Source: Congeria kusceri (Eukaryota > Mollusca > Bivalvia > Myida > Dreissenidae). Taken from it: 64,000 bases of DNA. This document shows, one piece after another, positions 37,201 through 45,430 of the stretch (its first letter is position 1; the number at the start of each line of letters is the position of its first letter). The translations under genes and the position numbers were made by a program. The DNA is taken from contig CM051027.1 in the NCBI GenBank assembly GCA_027627225.1, positions 43,275,618 through 43,339,617 on the forward strand, given 5' to 3'. Below the pieces are notes generated by a model. That model had not been told where the DNA came from and made no database searches. It saw nothing but the letters and a program-made list of their open reading frames with translations.

Positions 37201-38131
37201 TAGGTCACAATCCTCCACATCGGAAAGTAATAATATTCGCAGTAACAAGCCAGCAGAGATGGAGCCAATATCATCATCCAGTCGAAATTCGCAAAGTAAC
37301 ACATCAAGTCAAACGAAACATATTTCGATGAAGATGTCAAACTCAAAAAGTGATTCAGCACATTTTATTAGAAAGACAAGCATTGGGTCTTCAGTTTCAG
37401 CGAAAATAAATACAAGATCACCGTCCCTGAGTCCAAATACAAACTCGAGCAAACGACCGCCTTCTCCACTACATACTGCGAGTATGAACAGTCAACCATG
37501 CTCTGAGAAAATAACATTAAAGCAACAACAAAGCCTAAGTAATTCATCTGTTAGAATTTTATCTTCTTTAAAACACATAGCAAGTCGACCTGTGTTACCA
37601 TGCAGCCATCCTCTAAGCAGCAGTGCCAGCAGCCCATCTGGTGTAGGCTCAGTGCGCTCCGCGTCCACTCCTCCGTACGACAGCAACCCGGACAGCCCAG
37701 CGAGCTGCAGTGACGTACATGATTCAAACACACTCGTTAACAAAATAAAAGAAATCATTAAAGTTCAGCCCAGGAAAGACAAAATGGACGGACTTAAAAA
37801 AACTAAAATTCCAGCACCTAGATCTTTATCGCATTTAGGCAAGTCAAGATCCGTTTGTAACTTGCTGGATTTGGACACTGAGTCAAACGTTATGGAAAAC
37901 AGCTTGTGTTCAGGAACAGCTTTAGAGGATAAATGTAAAACTGTTAACGGTTCTGCCAATGATACTCTGAGTCCTAAATGGGCTACACCTTTGACTACAG
38001 GACGTTCGTCCTTAATCCGAAAGGAAAGTATGGAAAAAAACAGAAACACCACCGGTCGGTTCGTGCGTACATTATCCATTGACAGAAAAGGAAGTACTAG
38101 CAACTTATCTCAAGAAGGGGAATATGTTTAA
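12658..38131 (+). CDS. GAS2L: GAS2-like cytoskeletal crosslinker (CH + GAR domains), five coding exons, complete
   Basis: The exons are 12658-13266, 13807-13914, 14427-14523, 17082-17484 and 35353-38131. All splice sites are GT-AG with matching phases, giving 1331 residues. Residues about 33-163 form a single calponin-homology domain ([30 protein letters not shown]). Residues about 204-268 form the GAR/GAS2 domain ([40 protein letters not shown]). In GAS2 family proteins CH binds actin and GAR binds microtubules. The rest is Ser/Pro/Lys-rich and looks disordered. It contains SAIP (547-550) and SLIP (705-708), SxIP motifs that bind EB proteins, and a weaker TKIP (1223-1226). Vertebrate GAS2L1-3 are about 680-880 residues, so this tail is unusually long. 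The start is the first ATG after an in-frame stop. Which of GAS2L1, 2 or 3 is closest cannot be told here. Confidence 0.93.
13807..13914 (+). CDS. GAS2L: GAS2-like exon 2 (GAR, first half)
   Basis: Flanked by a TTATCTACAG acceptor and a GTAAGG donor, 36 codons, phase 0 at both ends. It holds the RCTCP cysteine pair and [11 protein letters not shown] of the GAR domain. Confidence 0.93.
14427..14523 (+). CDS. GAS2L: GAS2-like exon 3 (GAR, second half)
   Basis: A TATTTCAG acceptor, 97 nt, then a GTATAC donor in phase 1. It encodes [20 protein letters not shown] followed by PCRC, the GAR core and its last cysteines. Confidence 0.93.
15100..15600. repeat. Tandem array, about 120-bp unit
   Basis: Three to four diverged copies of a unit with CACCxxTCTTGCACAGTTTG and GACCAGAAACACCGG. 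It lies in GAS2-like intron 3 and ends upstream of a GGGCCATCATGGCCC hairpin at 16084-16098, a probable terminus of the same element. Confidence 0.6.
16099..17081. other. Rest of GAS2-like intron 3
   Basis: AT-rich sequence with no coding potential or clear repeat structure seen, apart from the short CAATG/AGGTCA phrases common to dispersed repeats. Confidence 0.4.
17082..17484 (+). CDS. GAS2L: GAS2-like exon 4 (linker)
   Basis: An ATTCCATAG acceptor, 403 nt, phase 1 in and phase 2 out, before GTAAAA. It is Ser/Pro/Arg-rich ([27 protein letters not shown]), a low-complexity basic linker typical of the family after GAR. Confidence 0.88.
17485..21589. other. 5' part of GAS2-like intron 4
   Basis: Apart from the foldback at 18316-18447 I see no gene, exon or array. 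Open frames here are short and lack any recognisable motif. Confidence 0.4.
18316..18447. repeat. Foldback MITE with 37-bp arms
   Basis: AACAGGTTACTGCCTGGTCT and the bases to 18352 pair with 18411-18447 with one internal mismatch. The central about 57 bases contain a smaller CG-rich hairpin. Total 132 bp, no coding. Confidence 0.8.
21590..23640 (+). mobile_element. 5'-truncated LINE copy (RNase H end plus 3' UTR)
   Basis: From 21590 the sequence parallels the second LINE copy starting at about 25085: first the end of RNase H, then the downstream finger and a long 3' UTR. Matching 3' UTR phrases are found to at least 23640 (TATATTCCCTGT). Probably a 5'-truncated insertion in the GAS2-like intron. 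Confidence 0.7.
21595..22285 (+). pseudogene. LINE RNase H / C-terminal fragment
   Basis: Broken frames keep the last catalytic region ([18 protein letters not shown]), [15 protein letters not shown], and a [13 protein letters not shown] finger, ending QITDKI. Frameshifts and stops interrupt it, notably before 21781 and near 22125. Confidence 0.75.
24440..28500 (+). mobile_element. LINE copy with internal RT deletion, ending in TTGATTGATT
   Basis: The body comprises a fused ORF (24468-25703), its frameshifted tail to 25784, and a 3' UTR of about 2.7 kb that ends AAGTCCCGAGGGTAAACAAC followed by (TTGA)n at 28484-28500. The RNase H and simple-repeat tail suggest an I- or Jockey-group element; this is inferred. 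It is in the same orientation as the host gene. Confidence 0.72.
24468..25784 (+). pseudogene. LINE ORF2 remnant: linker joined to RNase H, reverse transcriptase missing
   Basis: Residues 15-55 resemble the linker that follows the endonuclease in LINEs ([20 protein letters not shown], then W..IHGIKG). The frame then jumps to a Pro-rich PWLL segment and an RNase H domain with catalytic D in YTDGSK, E in SAELLAI, D in FSDSLSS and D in [29 protein letters not shown] finger ends it. The roughly 500-residue reverse transcriptase expected between them is absent. The frame stops at 25703 and the native tail (ending QITDKI) continues in another frame to 25784. The ORF starts without an ATG. Confidence 0.82.
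29160..29312 (+). mobile_element. 3' end of another LINE copy
   Basis: Aligns with 28330-28482: CACCGxATCCACACTGCAA, TATGTTAAGCAGTGT and AACCGAAGTCCCGAGGGTAA. It lacks the TTGATTGATT tail. Confidence 0.6.
29652..30500 (-). repeat. Tandem-core element, about 140-150-bp unit, with hairpin end
   Basis: Four diverged copies containing GAAAACTTTGAAAATCTT and CCTTTACCAAATTCCTTCAA. The left edge is the terminal hairpin (TAGCTCATCTG...GTGAGCTA) followed by a CGTCCGGCGTCCGTCGTC tract, so the element reads on the minus strand. Pearl-like architecture. Confidence 0.65.
30735..31310. repeat. Tandem array, 55-bp unit, about 10 copies
   Basis: The unit anchor GTAATGCGCCTG recurs at 30739, 30794, 30849, 30904, 30959, 31040, 31095, 31150, 31205 and 31259. 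One short partial copy explains the 81-base step. The period is mostly exactly 55. The unit has no stop on the minus strand in any frame, which creates overlapping open frames up to 170 codons that are not genes. Confidence 0.9.
31953..31990. repeat. Perfect 38-base palindrome
   Basis: AAAGATCTATAAATAAACA followed at once by its exact reverse complement, with no spacer. It lies in GAS2-like intron 4. Confidence 0.9.
32500..33560 (+). repeat. Tandem-core element (GTCCCATAACTC family), about 155-bp unit
   Basis: Four to five copies with TCCCATAACTC, CGTCCTGGTAA, CCAGTAGTTGCTGAGAAATA and GGACAAGAA. It ends in a GGACGGACGGAC tract and CTTCCCCGAAA. A close relative occupies 52910-53765. Confidence 0.7.
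33628..34570 (-). repeat. Tandem-core element (CTTGTGAACACTCT family), about 135-bp unit
   Basis: Left edge TTTTAGCTCACCTGAGCACA with a CGTCGTTCGTCGTCCGTCGTC tract, then five or so copies with CTTGTGAACACTCT, ATCATGAAACTTGCTCAGAA and GATATCTCGGACGAGTTCG. Related fragments are at 57555-57790 and 62130-62345. Confidence 0.7.
34571..35352. other. 3' end of GAS2-like intron 4
   Basis: AT-rich. I see no gene or array here, only the polypyrimidine stretch and TATTTACAG acceptor that lead into exon 5. Confidence 0.4.
35353..38131 (+). CDS. GAS2L: GAS2-like exon 5 (long disordered tail, stop)
   Basis: Follows a TATTTACAG acceptor. The first base completes the Arg codon split at 17484, and 2779 nt run to TAA at 38129-38131. 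The SxIP motifs are at 35774-35785 (SAIP) and 36248-36259 (SLIP), both set among Ser, Pro, Arg and Lys. The frame is uninterrupted, which argues that the tail is selected as protein. Confidence 0.92.
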
Positions 38132-39000
38132 CAGGCCATGGCGGTATTTGATTTGTATGCGTGGAGCATATAGTCGCCGCTTTGGCCGTTCGAATTCTAT
38201 TTCAACTTTCAGTTTGTCCGGGTGTCAAACGCATCTCCCCGACAATTGTATCCATCATACCCAATGTCCGTCCGTCCTTTCGTCTTTCCGCACTAACAGA
38301 AGAGTAGTTAAGTTACTACTTTAACGGAGAGTTTAGTTGAAAACTCTCGATTAGGGTTAGGGTTAGTCTTTTATGTGGCTTAAAATGCTTTTATGTATCT
38401 ATCTATTTTAAGCTACATAACTATCATCATTGCGTACGGTACTTAAGCATCGTCTGGTAAGGACTTCCGCCCGTCCTTCGTTTATTATTCTTATAGGGCA
38501 GATATGTGCATATTGTCAAGTCGTTCCGGTCTAATGATTTGCAGAATTATTGCCCTTTATTTATCAATATGACGTTTTTATAGGAAATTGTCGTTTCCGC
38601 GCAACTAATAACTCGAATTCAATGATGCTTTATATGCAGCCAGCATCCCTACCAAGAGAACATGTGCATAGTGTCGGGTCGTTCCGTTCTGATGATTGTT
38701 CAAGGAGTTATTGCCCTTTCTATATTACAATACGGCATTTTAATATAATATTTTTGTTTCCGCGCGAGATCTAATAAACTTATAAGTAATAATAAACTAA
38801 TAACTAATAACTCGGTTTCAATGAAACTATATGCAGCATTCCTACCAAGAGGACATGCGCATATTATCAGATCGTTCCAGTCTGATGCTTTTTTTCAGGG
38901 AGAAATTGGCCTTAGAGAATGAATTGGTTTTTTGTTTGGCAATGAATAGAGGGCTTTTAAAATTACTTGGCATAAATGTTTGCCGTATGATATCGTGTGT
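38132..39000 (+). other. Probable 3' UTR and downstream of the GAS2-like gene
   Basis: No protein is seen. An AATAAA at 38773-38778 is a possible poly(A) signal about 640 bases after the stop. A short TTAGGG run (2.7 units) is at 38351. GTCCGTCC-type phrases belong to dispersed repeats. Confidence 0.35.
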
Positions 39001-39004
39001 AGCG

Positions 39005-39510
39005 CTCATGAATCAGGTGTGTAGGTGTTAGGTCAAGGTCACACTGAGAGGTCAAAGGTCAAAACTGGCACTTTGCTTGTGTGTGTTAAAACATGCGATG
39101 GGTTTTATAACTACTTGGCAGAAATGTTAACCTCAATGAGACGGTGTGATGTACACAAGATCTAGGTTCGTAGGTAAAAGGTCAAGGTCACATCTGGAGG
39201 TCAATGATCGAAATTGGCTTTTTGCTTGTCAGGACTATAAGTTGACCATGGTTTGAGGGATTTTCAAATTACTTGACACAAATGTTTTCCCTAAATGAGA
39301 TAGCATGTCATGTGCATGAACCAGGAATGTAGGTCAAAGGTCAAGGCCTCATTTAAAGATCAAAGATCGAAACTGGCTTTTTACTTGTCCGGACTTTAAC
39401 TTGGCCATAAATGGATGGATTTAAAATTACTTTAAACAAACGTTTGTTACAACAGGTATGAATCGGGTACATAGGATAAAGGTAAAGGCCACAATTAGAG
39501 GTTAAAGCCG
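39005..39510. repeat. Tandem repeat with AGGTCAAGGTCAC motifs
   Basis: About three copies of a 150-bp unit containing AGGTCAAGGTCACA, GATCGAAACTGGC and TTTTTGCTTGTC. A short related piece is at 42240-42460. Confidence 0.6.
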
Positions 39511-39535
39511 CATCGGTTCTATCGATATTATTGTT

Positions 39536-40240
39536 TTTTAGCTCATGGTGAGCTTTTGTGATAGCCTTTTGTCCGTCGTGCGTCCTGCGTCAACATTTTC
39601 ATTCGAACAACATCTCCTTGACCGCTTGGCAGATTTTCACCAAACTTCACAGGAATAAGCCTTGGGTGACCCCCTTTCAAAAGTTGTCAAATCGTTCCGG
39701 TCCGCTGCATATGTAGGTCACCAGAGCTTAAAAAAAAAAAGATTTAAAACTGAAAACTTTAAACTCTAAAGCCGTAAGGCTGTGAGCTTTCATATTTGAT
39801 ATATGACATCCTCTAATGGTCCTCTACAAAGTTTGTTCAAATTATTCCCCAGGGGTCAAAACGGGCCACGCCCCGGGGGGCACATGGTTTATATAGACTT
39901 GTATGGGATGTGGGCTTTAAAAATCTCCTCTGAATCCGCAAGGCCCAGATGTTTCGTATTTGGTTTGTAACATTGTATAGTGTTCCTCCACAAAGATTGT
40001 TGAAATTACGTCTCCGAGTTAAAAAGTGGCCACGTCTTGGGGGTCACATGATTTATATATACAATAGCAAAATGAATTTTAAAATATATAAAAAAAATCG
40101 CAAGGCCCAGAGGTTTTATATTTGGCTTGAAACATTGTATAGTGGTCCTCTACAAATATTGTTCAAATTATGCCCCTGAACAGACACAAATACACGGACA
40201 TACGGTTATACATACAAACTTGTACACCTCTTTTGCAATT
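39536..40240 (-). repeat. Tandem-core element with TTTAGCTCATGGTGAGCT end
   Basis: A hairpin-like left end, a CCGTCGTGCGTCCTGCGTC tract, then copies of CGCAAGGCCCAGATGTTT and CATTGTATAGTGGTCCTCTACAAA. Same architecture as the other tandem-core elements. The related fragment at 62170-62270 is inverted. Confidence 0.6.
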
Positions 40241-41600
40241 TCATTTAAAAAAAGACGTGAACCGTCGCTTTAGCTCATGCACGTCTGAGTTTTCAATAAA
40301 AGCACCAACAATCGATATACCTCTGAACGTTCTTTTCAGACCGCATACAAGCAGAATATGACATGAGTATGCATACGCAGTAACTCTAATTATCACCCTC
40401 AATACGCTTTAATCGCCTACTGCTATCTCGAGGCCGTGGTCACCAAAATGTGATTAACAAAATCAACAGTCATCTTCATAGCAAGAGGGTGCTAATGGTA
40501 TGTCTATTTTGATACATATCCTGGGGCTTGAGAAGCTTTGGTGGCCGGAAATCGTTGTATTTAGGGGCTAGCATTAACTAATACTGTTTTAATATGCGTA
40601 TTTAAATTATAGACAGGTTAAGGCTTCGAATAGTAAAATAATATTTGAATACTTTTCATTATTTACATATTTGTTGCCACCCATACTTATTATACAATTT
40701 GTATAAGTTTATGTATAGCCATTTAGTCGGTATGTGTTTTTGCCATTTAACCAATACATTTTTATCAGAGACGCCACATTTCACATGTATGATATGTCAG
40801 TCGCCCTTAAATAACTATGTAACATAAAATGCATTTTATGTATAATTAGTGTAAGCCTATTTATTTTCGCTCGGTATTTTGAGGCTTTCTTGTTACGAGA
40901 CATTGGGTAGAACCGGTTCTTGGCGTTTCAGGGGTAAATCTTTTGAGCGAACAATGTGCATATGTGTCGAACATAATATCTGTTACTTCCAACTTATAAC
41001 TCGTGCAGACTCTCTCGTACTATTATTGCTAGTGGGACTTGGTAATAAAACCCCAGAATCTGTAAACAAAGTGTATATATTGGAAGGGTGTTATTTAATA
41101 TATAAAATATGAAATGCTTTGATAGCTGGAGAGGTAAGACATCGCGAAAAAGACGCATTTGGAAATTGCTCAAGACGATGAGTAAAACAATGTTTAAATA
41201 TTATGTATTCAATACTTTATAACAATGCTCATTTTGGTCATACATGCTCCACTTCTGTGATATACATGTATTATTTTAAATATAAACGTTAAGGGAACAT
41301 TTAAATAATAATTTTTTTTACGGATTAACGGTTCAAGTGTATTGCAGATTACATGTAACATTAAAATAACGCTCTGCATTCAAACATTATGTAGATGTTC
41401 TCTATAAAATTGTCGTGTTAATTCTTCCTATTATGTTCAGTGTTAACAAATACCATCTCACCGTATTATGTTTGTACATGAACTTTATATTTATTTTAAC
41501 TGTGCAACACGTGTTCCAAAATGGACAGCAAACAGCTGTGTTAAAATCATCTGTGATAAATTGTTTGAATATTATTTATATTGCAAAAATAAAGTAACTT
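40241..41600. other. Intergenic, nothing recognised
   Basis: AT-rich sequence with short open frames only. I see no motif, splice-flanked exon or array. Confidence 0.4.
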
Positions 41601-41719
41601 GATTAATCTGTTGTATGGTCGTTTGTTTGTTTCATATACACGACAATGTCGGAACGACCGTCGTGTCTGTTTGGTACAGATGCATCATTACTAAGTCTGT
41701 GGCATCGTTCATGCGCAGA

Positions 41720-41800
41720 CACACGTACATAAACACACACACGCGCGCTCACGCAAACACTCGCGCACACACGCACATTACAAAACACACACCGCACACA
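41720..41800. repeat. CA/CG-rich microsatellite
   Basis: An impure ACACAC/GCGC tract. Reading frames over it on both strands are low-complexity artefacts. Confidence 0.8.
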
Positions 41801-41864
41801 CAGAAGAATCTTCCTATTAAATGTGTTAGTTCCGATGAAGTATTACGACCACTGTAGAGTACGA

Positions 41865-43000
41865 CGTCCGTCAGTCGTCGCCCACACTTGACACTCTACA
41901 GGTAACATGTTTTATCGGATCACCATGGAACTTTGCCAGAATAGTTTCCTCGATAAACTCTAGGTTCTGGTAAAACATGGGTCACGTGCGGTCAAAAACT
42001 CAGTCACTAGGTCAATTGACATTATTGCATGTTTTTCGACTTTTTAAGTGACGTTCACGATCTCTAGCGGCTTCATTTTTGTCGAGCCCTCCTGCGTCAG
42101 CTCGACTTAGTTGTCACAGTGGCGGTTCGGTGTATGTGCGTGCGTGCGTCCGTCCGATCTTGGCCGGACTGTAACTTCATCATTCATCAGATAATTTTAA
42201 AACAACTGCCACAAAAGTTCACCATGTGGAGAGGGCGTGTCGTGCGCAAGACCTGTGTCCCTGGCTTAAGGGTCAAGGTCACACTTAGAGGTCAAAAGGT
42301 CAAATATGGGCATAATACAGCGTGTTCGGACTGTTAATTCTTCATTCATCGGTATTTTAAAATAACTTGCCACAAATGTTCACCATGTGGTGATAGTGTG
42401 TCGCACGCAAGACCTGTGGCCCTAGCTAAAAGGTCAAGGTCACACTTAGAGGTCTAAGGAGAACCCCTGCTTGTTGGAAAATGTGATTTTAAAATAATTA
42501 CATTACAACTTGCTTTCTCGACAACGGGCTCGACATGTTGCCAACAGGCATCTAGTTTTCTGATTAGGTTGACACTTTGTCGGCATCGTAACCTTGGTAT
42601 AAACTGGACACAGTTTGAATTTGGGTCAGGTCGGTTGAAAAACCGGGTCATTAGGTCAATTAAAGTACAAATAATATTTTGCACTCTAGAAGCCACATGT
42701 TTCATCAGAACAGATTAAAAATTGGTCCCAGTGTTGTCCTCCATAAAATATAGGTTCTGATAAAATATGTGTCAGGTACAGTCAAAACCAATGTCACTTC
42801 GTCAAATTAAGTACAGCTAGGAATTTAGGAACAATATTTACCATCATAATTATCAGGTTGAAATTTGGTCAGATTGTTGACGTGTACAATATCTAGGTTC
42901 TGATAAAATACGAGGTCACTGGCGTTAAAAAAACTAGGTCACTAGGTAAAATAAAGTACACAGCTTCTTTACACTTTGAGGACAATACATCAGACTTAAA
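41865..43000. repeat. Mixture of dispersed tandem repeats
   Basis: Copies of TAGGTTCTGGTAAAACATG, GTCAAAAACTxxGTCACTAGGTC and AGGTCAAGGTCACACTTAGAG alternate. A TCGAGCCCTCCTGCGTCAGC hairpin end lies near 42082. Confidence 0.55.
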
Positions 43001-43149
43001 CTTGGTCAGATTGTAGTCTTCCATAAATTATTTGTGAATCAAACTGTGTCGAATGATAAACGCCTATTGACTGACTTAAGTGATGTTTACTCACTTGGAT
43101 CATGTTTAATCCCATCATGTTACTGAACCAGGTGAACGATATAGGGCCC

Positions 43150-43715
43150 TCCTAATGTTCGACGACGGCGTGTGTACCCAATGTATGCGTTTTGACGCAG
43201 TAAAAAAGTCGGCTTCAATTGGATTAGCATTTAGCAGGTCTTGGAGTGAACTTTGTAAACGCATTCATCAGCCGTGTTGTTATACAAGTTTTGAATATAA
43301 ACCAGAAAATCTATGTGAAATAGGGGCATAACTCTGACAAAATACAAAACAGAAGTATAGGGCATGTTCCCCCTGACACTGGAGATGATGACAATGGTAT
43401 ATTTTAATTTTCAAGTGAATAACTTCAAGTTAGTTCTGAAGTTTTGAACTTTTGAATATAAACTTTAACCAGAAAATCTATGTGAAAAAGGGGCATAACT
43501 CTGGCACAATACAAAACAGAGTTACTAGTATGGGAAATGCTGCCCTGATAATGGAATTGATGACAAAGGTATATTCCTAGTTTCAAGTGAATAACGTATG
43601 TAGTTTTGAAGTTACAAGACTTTTAAATAAAAACTAACCAAATTCAGACGCGGACGCAGACACCTGGGGTAGTTGGAAAGCTCACCTATTCTTCGAATAG
43701 TCAAGCTAAAAATAA
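43150..43715 (+). repeat. Tandem-core element (GGGGCATAACTCTG family)
   Basis: Copies of CCAGAAAATCTATGTGAAA, GGGGCATAACTCTG and TTCAAGTGAATAAC. It ends GACGCGGACGCAGACACC, then the hairpin CACCTATTCTTCGAATAG and AAGCTAAAAA. Relatives end at 50300. Confidence 0.7.
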
Positions 43716-43799
43716 ATTGTATATAAACAAGCGAATTAATACGTCGGACAAAAAATTATAATTAATATACAGTGTCGTTTAAGAAAAATCATCAATTGA

Positions 43800-44111
43800 A
43801 ATGGACAAAATCATTAAGCGTGTGTAACGCTTTTCATTGGTATTTTGGAAAACACTTGTACTATACTTACATAGCGTTAAAAATCCACTACTGTCATTGA
43901 AAGTCAGAATAAGTTAGAATGGCCGAGTGATTGGCGCGGCAGACTTTTCATCCCGGTGGTTGTAGGTTCGAGTCCCGGCGATGGCAAATCTTTAACAACA
44001 TACTTTATATAATTATTTGTTTTTAGTTTAAACCAACTGCTTTAGTTTTTGCAGTTAAGACATTAAATGGCATTTTTCAAAAATACGAAAATCTGTGAAC
44101 AAGTCTCTTTA
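43800..44111 (+). mobile_element. Truncated TTAA element with tRNA-like module
   Basis: Ends TGTGAACAAGTCTCTTTAA, matching the inverted terminus of the intact element at 44776. The left terminus is missing. Inside is a tRNA-like stretch at about 43917-43987. Confidence 0.6.
43917..43987 (+). other. tRNA-like sequence (Ser/Leu-type D-arm)
   Basis: AATGGCCGAGTGATTGGCG resembles the A box of Ser/Leu tRNAs and GGTTCGAGTCCC is an exact B box. The acceptor arms do not pair well, so it is tRNA-derived. Confidence 0.5.
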
Positions 44112-44775
44112 AGCCCCGATGGGTTTACAACTAGTTCTGGCGTATTTTTTTTAACTTTCAGTCAGGGGCTTTCCGGAAGACCCAGCCAGCAAGCATATAT
44201 CGGATAGATTGCGGTATATCGATATCGCATTGACAAAACGGCCCGATATCTATCCGTTATCGCTAGCAAGCATGTAGCCTACTGTACATATCGGATAGAT
44301 ATCGGCCAGTTTGTCGTCTATCGATATAATAGTTCGATATCTATCCGTTCTCTATCCGATATAGTTATGGTGAAAAATAAATAGTAGATGTATAAATTTA
44401 GTGTATGTGATATATGTTAAACAAATCCATATATGAGTGGCATTTCTTCAATATGTGTTACGTTGTCGTCATTTTAAGTAACGATATCGGATCGATGTAG
44501 GGCCGATATCGTTCATGGCAAGCAGTAATTTCTCTTTATTTTCATAAAAATTTTATGTGTATCAATCCGGCAATACTAAAGAGTATTTAACTGAAATTAA
44601 TGTGCGTTCCATGACTTCACAAATCTTATTTGAAATAGCTTCGAAATTATTTTCGTCGAACAAAATCGTTTTCGGTTTGCGCAAAATTAATATTCGTTTA
44701 AACTTGATAAGTTATTTTTTTTACAGTTAACAGTTTAAATTTATTTTAATTTTAACAGTATTGTATACATTATAT

Positions 44776-45258
44776 TTAAAGGGACTTGTTCACATATTTT
44801 TGTATTTTTTGTAGTATGCCATTCATTGTATTAACTTTACAGATTTAAGCATCGAAACTAAAAAGCTTAATATATAATGGCGAGAAAAAAAAAAAAAAGT
44901 TGCTCCCACCGGGGTTCGATCCTAAGACCTCTAGATCAAGTCTACCGCCTTAACCACTCGGCCATTCCAACTTTTATGTCTGAGATGCCTTATATATTTT
45001 ATTATATGATTGTATAATTTATGTCAGCAATTTTAACAAAAACAACAGAAACACTCCAAATTATTTCATCGTTTAGCGTTACAAACGCTTTATGATTTTC
45101 TAAATTTCCACTGATGATTACTCATTAACAAAACGGTATTTATAGTATGTCATTTGTGTTATTTCGCTCCTTTATATATGCTATTTTTTCATTGTGGGAA
45201 TCTGTGACAAAAAGTTGGAAAATTGTCAGTTGGCCAAGCTGTGAACTGGTCCCTTTAA
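44776..45258. mobile_element. Intact TTAA element (483 bp) with tRNA-like module
   Basis: Starts TTAAAGGGACTTGTTCACA and ends GTGAACTGGTCCCTTTAA. The inverted termini pair over about 19 bases with one or two mismatches. On the minus strand the centre holds a tRNA-like stretch at 44970-44898. Confidence 0.75.
44898..44970 (-). other. tRNA-like sequence (Ser/Leu-type)
   Basis: TGGCCGAGTGGTTAAGGCG is a near-perfect Ser/Leu A-box region, and GATCGAACCCC takes the B-box position. Only four outer acceptor pairs form, and the anticodon arm is degenerate. Confidence 0.55.
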
Positions 45259-45328
45259 ATAAATGAATACACTAAACTAATGAACCCACAATTAAAACAA
45301 ATTATACTGAAAACAATTTTGTTTTCAG

Positions 45329-45430
45329 ACGAATGACCTGCTTCGCAATGGTGGCTCTTGGGCCTCTATGGATGCCAATAAGGTCTTGGACTTGATAACG
45401 TTCATCACTGACAACCCGGCTGCATATTAA
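45329..45430 (+). CDS. Possible terminal exon of unknown gene
   Basis: A strong acceptor (TTTTGTTTTCAG) precedes a 33-codon frame containing SWASMDANKVLDLITFITDN and ending in TAA. Its base composition is less AT-rich than its surroundings. I do not recognise the peptide and see no partner exon. It may be the only remaining coding piece of the 4 kb element. Confidence 0.25.
   Translation, partial: TNDLLRNGGSWASMDANKVLDLITFITDNPAAY

Noticed and set aside
38351..38366. TTAGGG telomere-like run
   Set aside because: Only about 2.7 units; too short to be a meaningful interstitial telomere.
41603..41857. Frames over the CA/CG tract on both strands
   Set aside because: Low-complexity translation of a microsatellite.
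44898..44970. Functional tRNA-Ser or tRNA-Leu gene
   Set aside because: A-box and B-box are good, but the acceptor and anticodon arms pair poorly and it sits inside a repeat element; kept as tRNA-like only.
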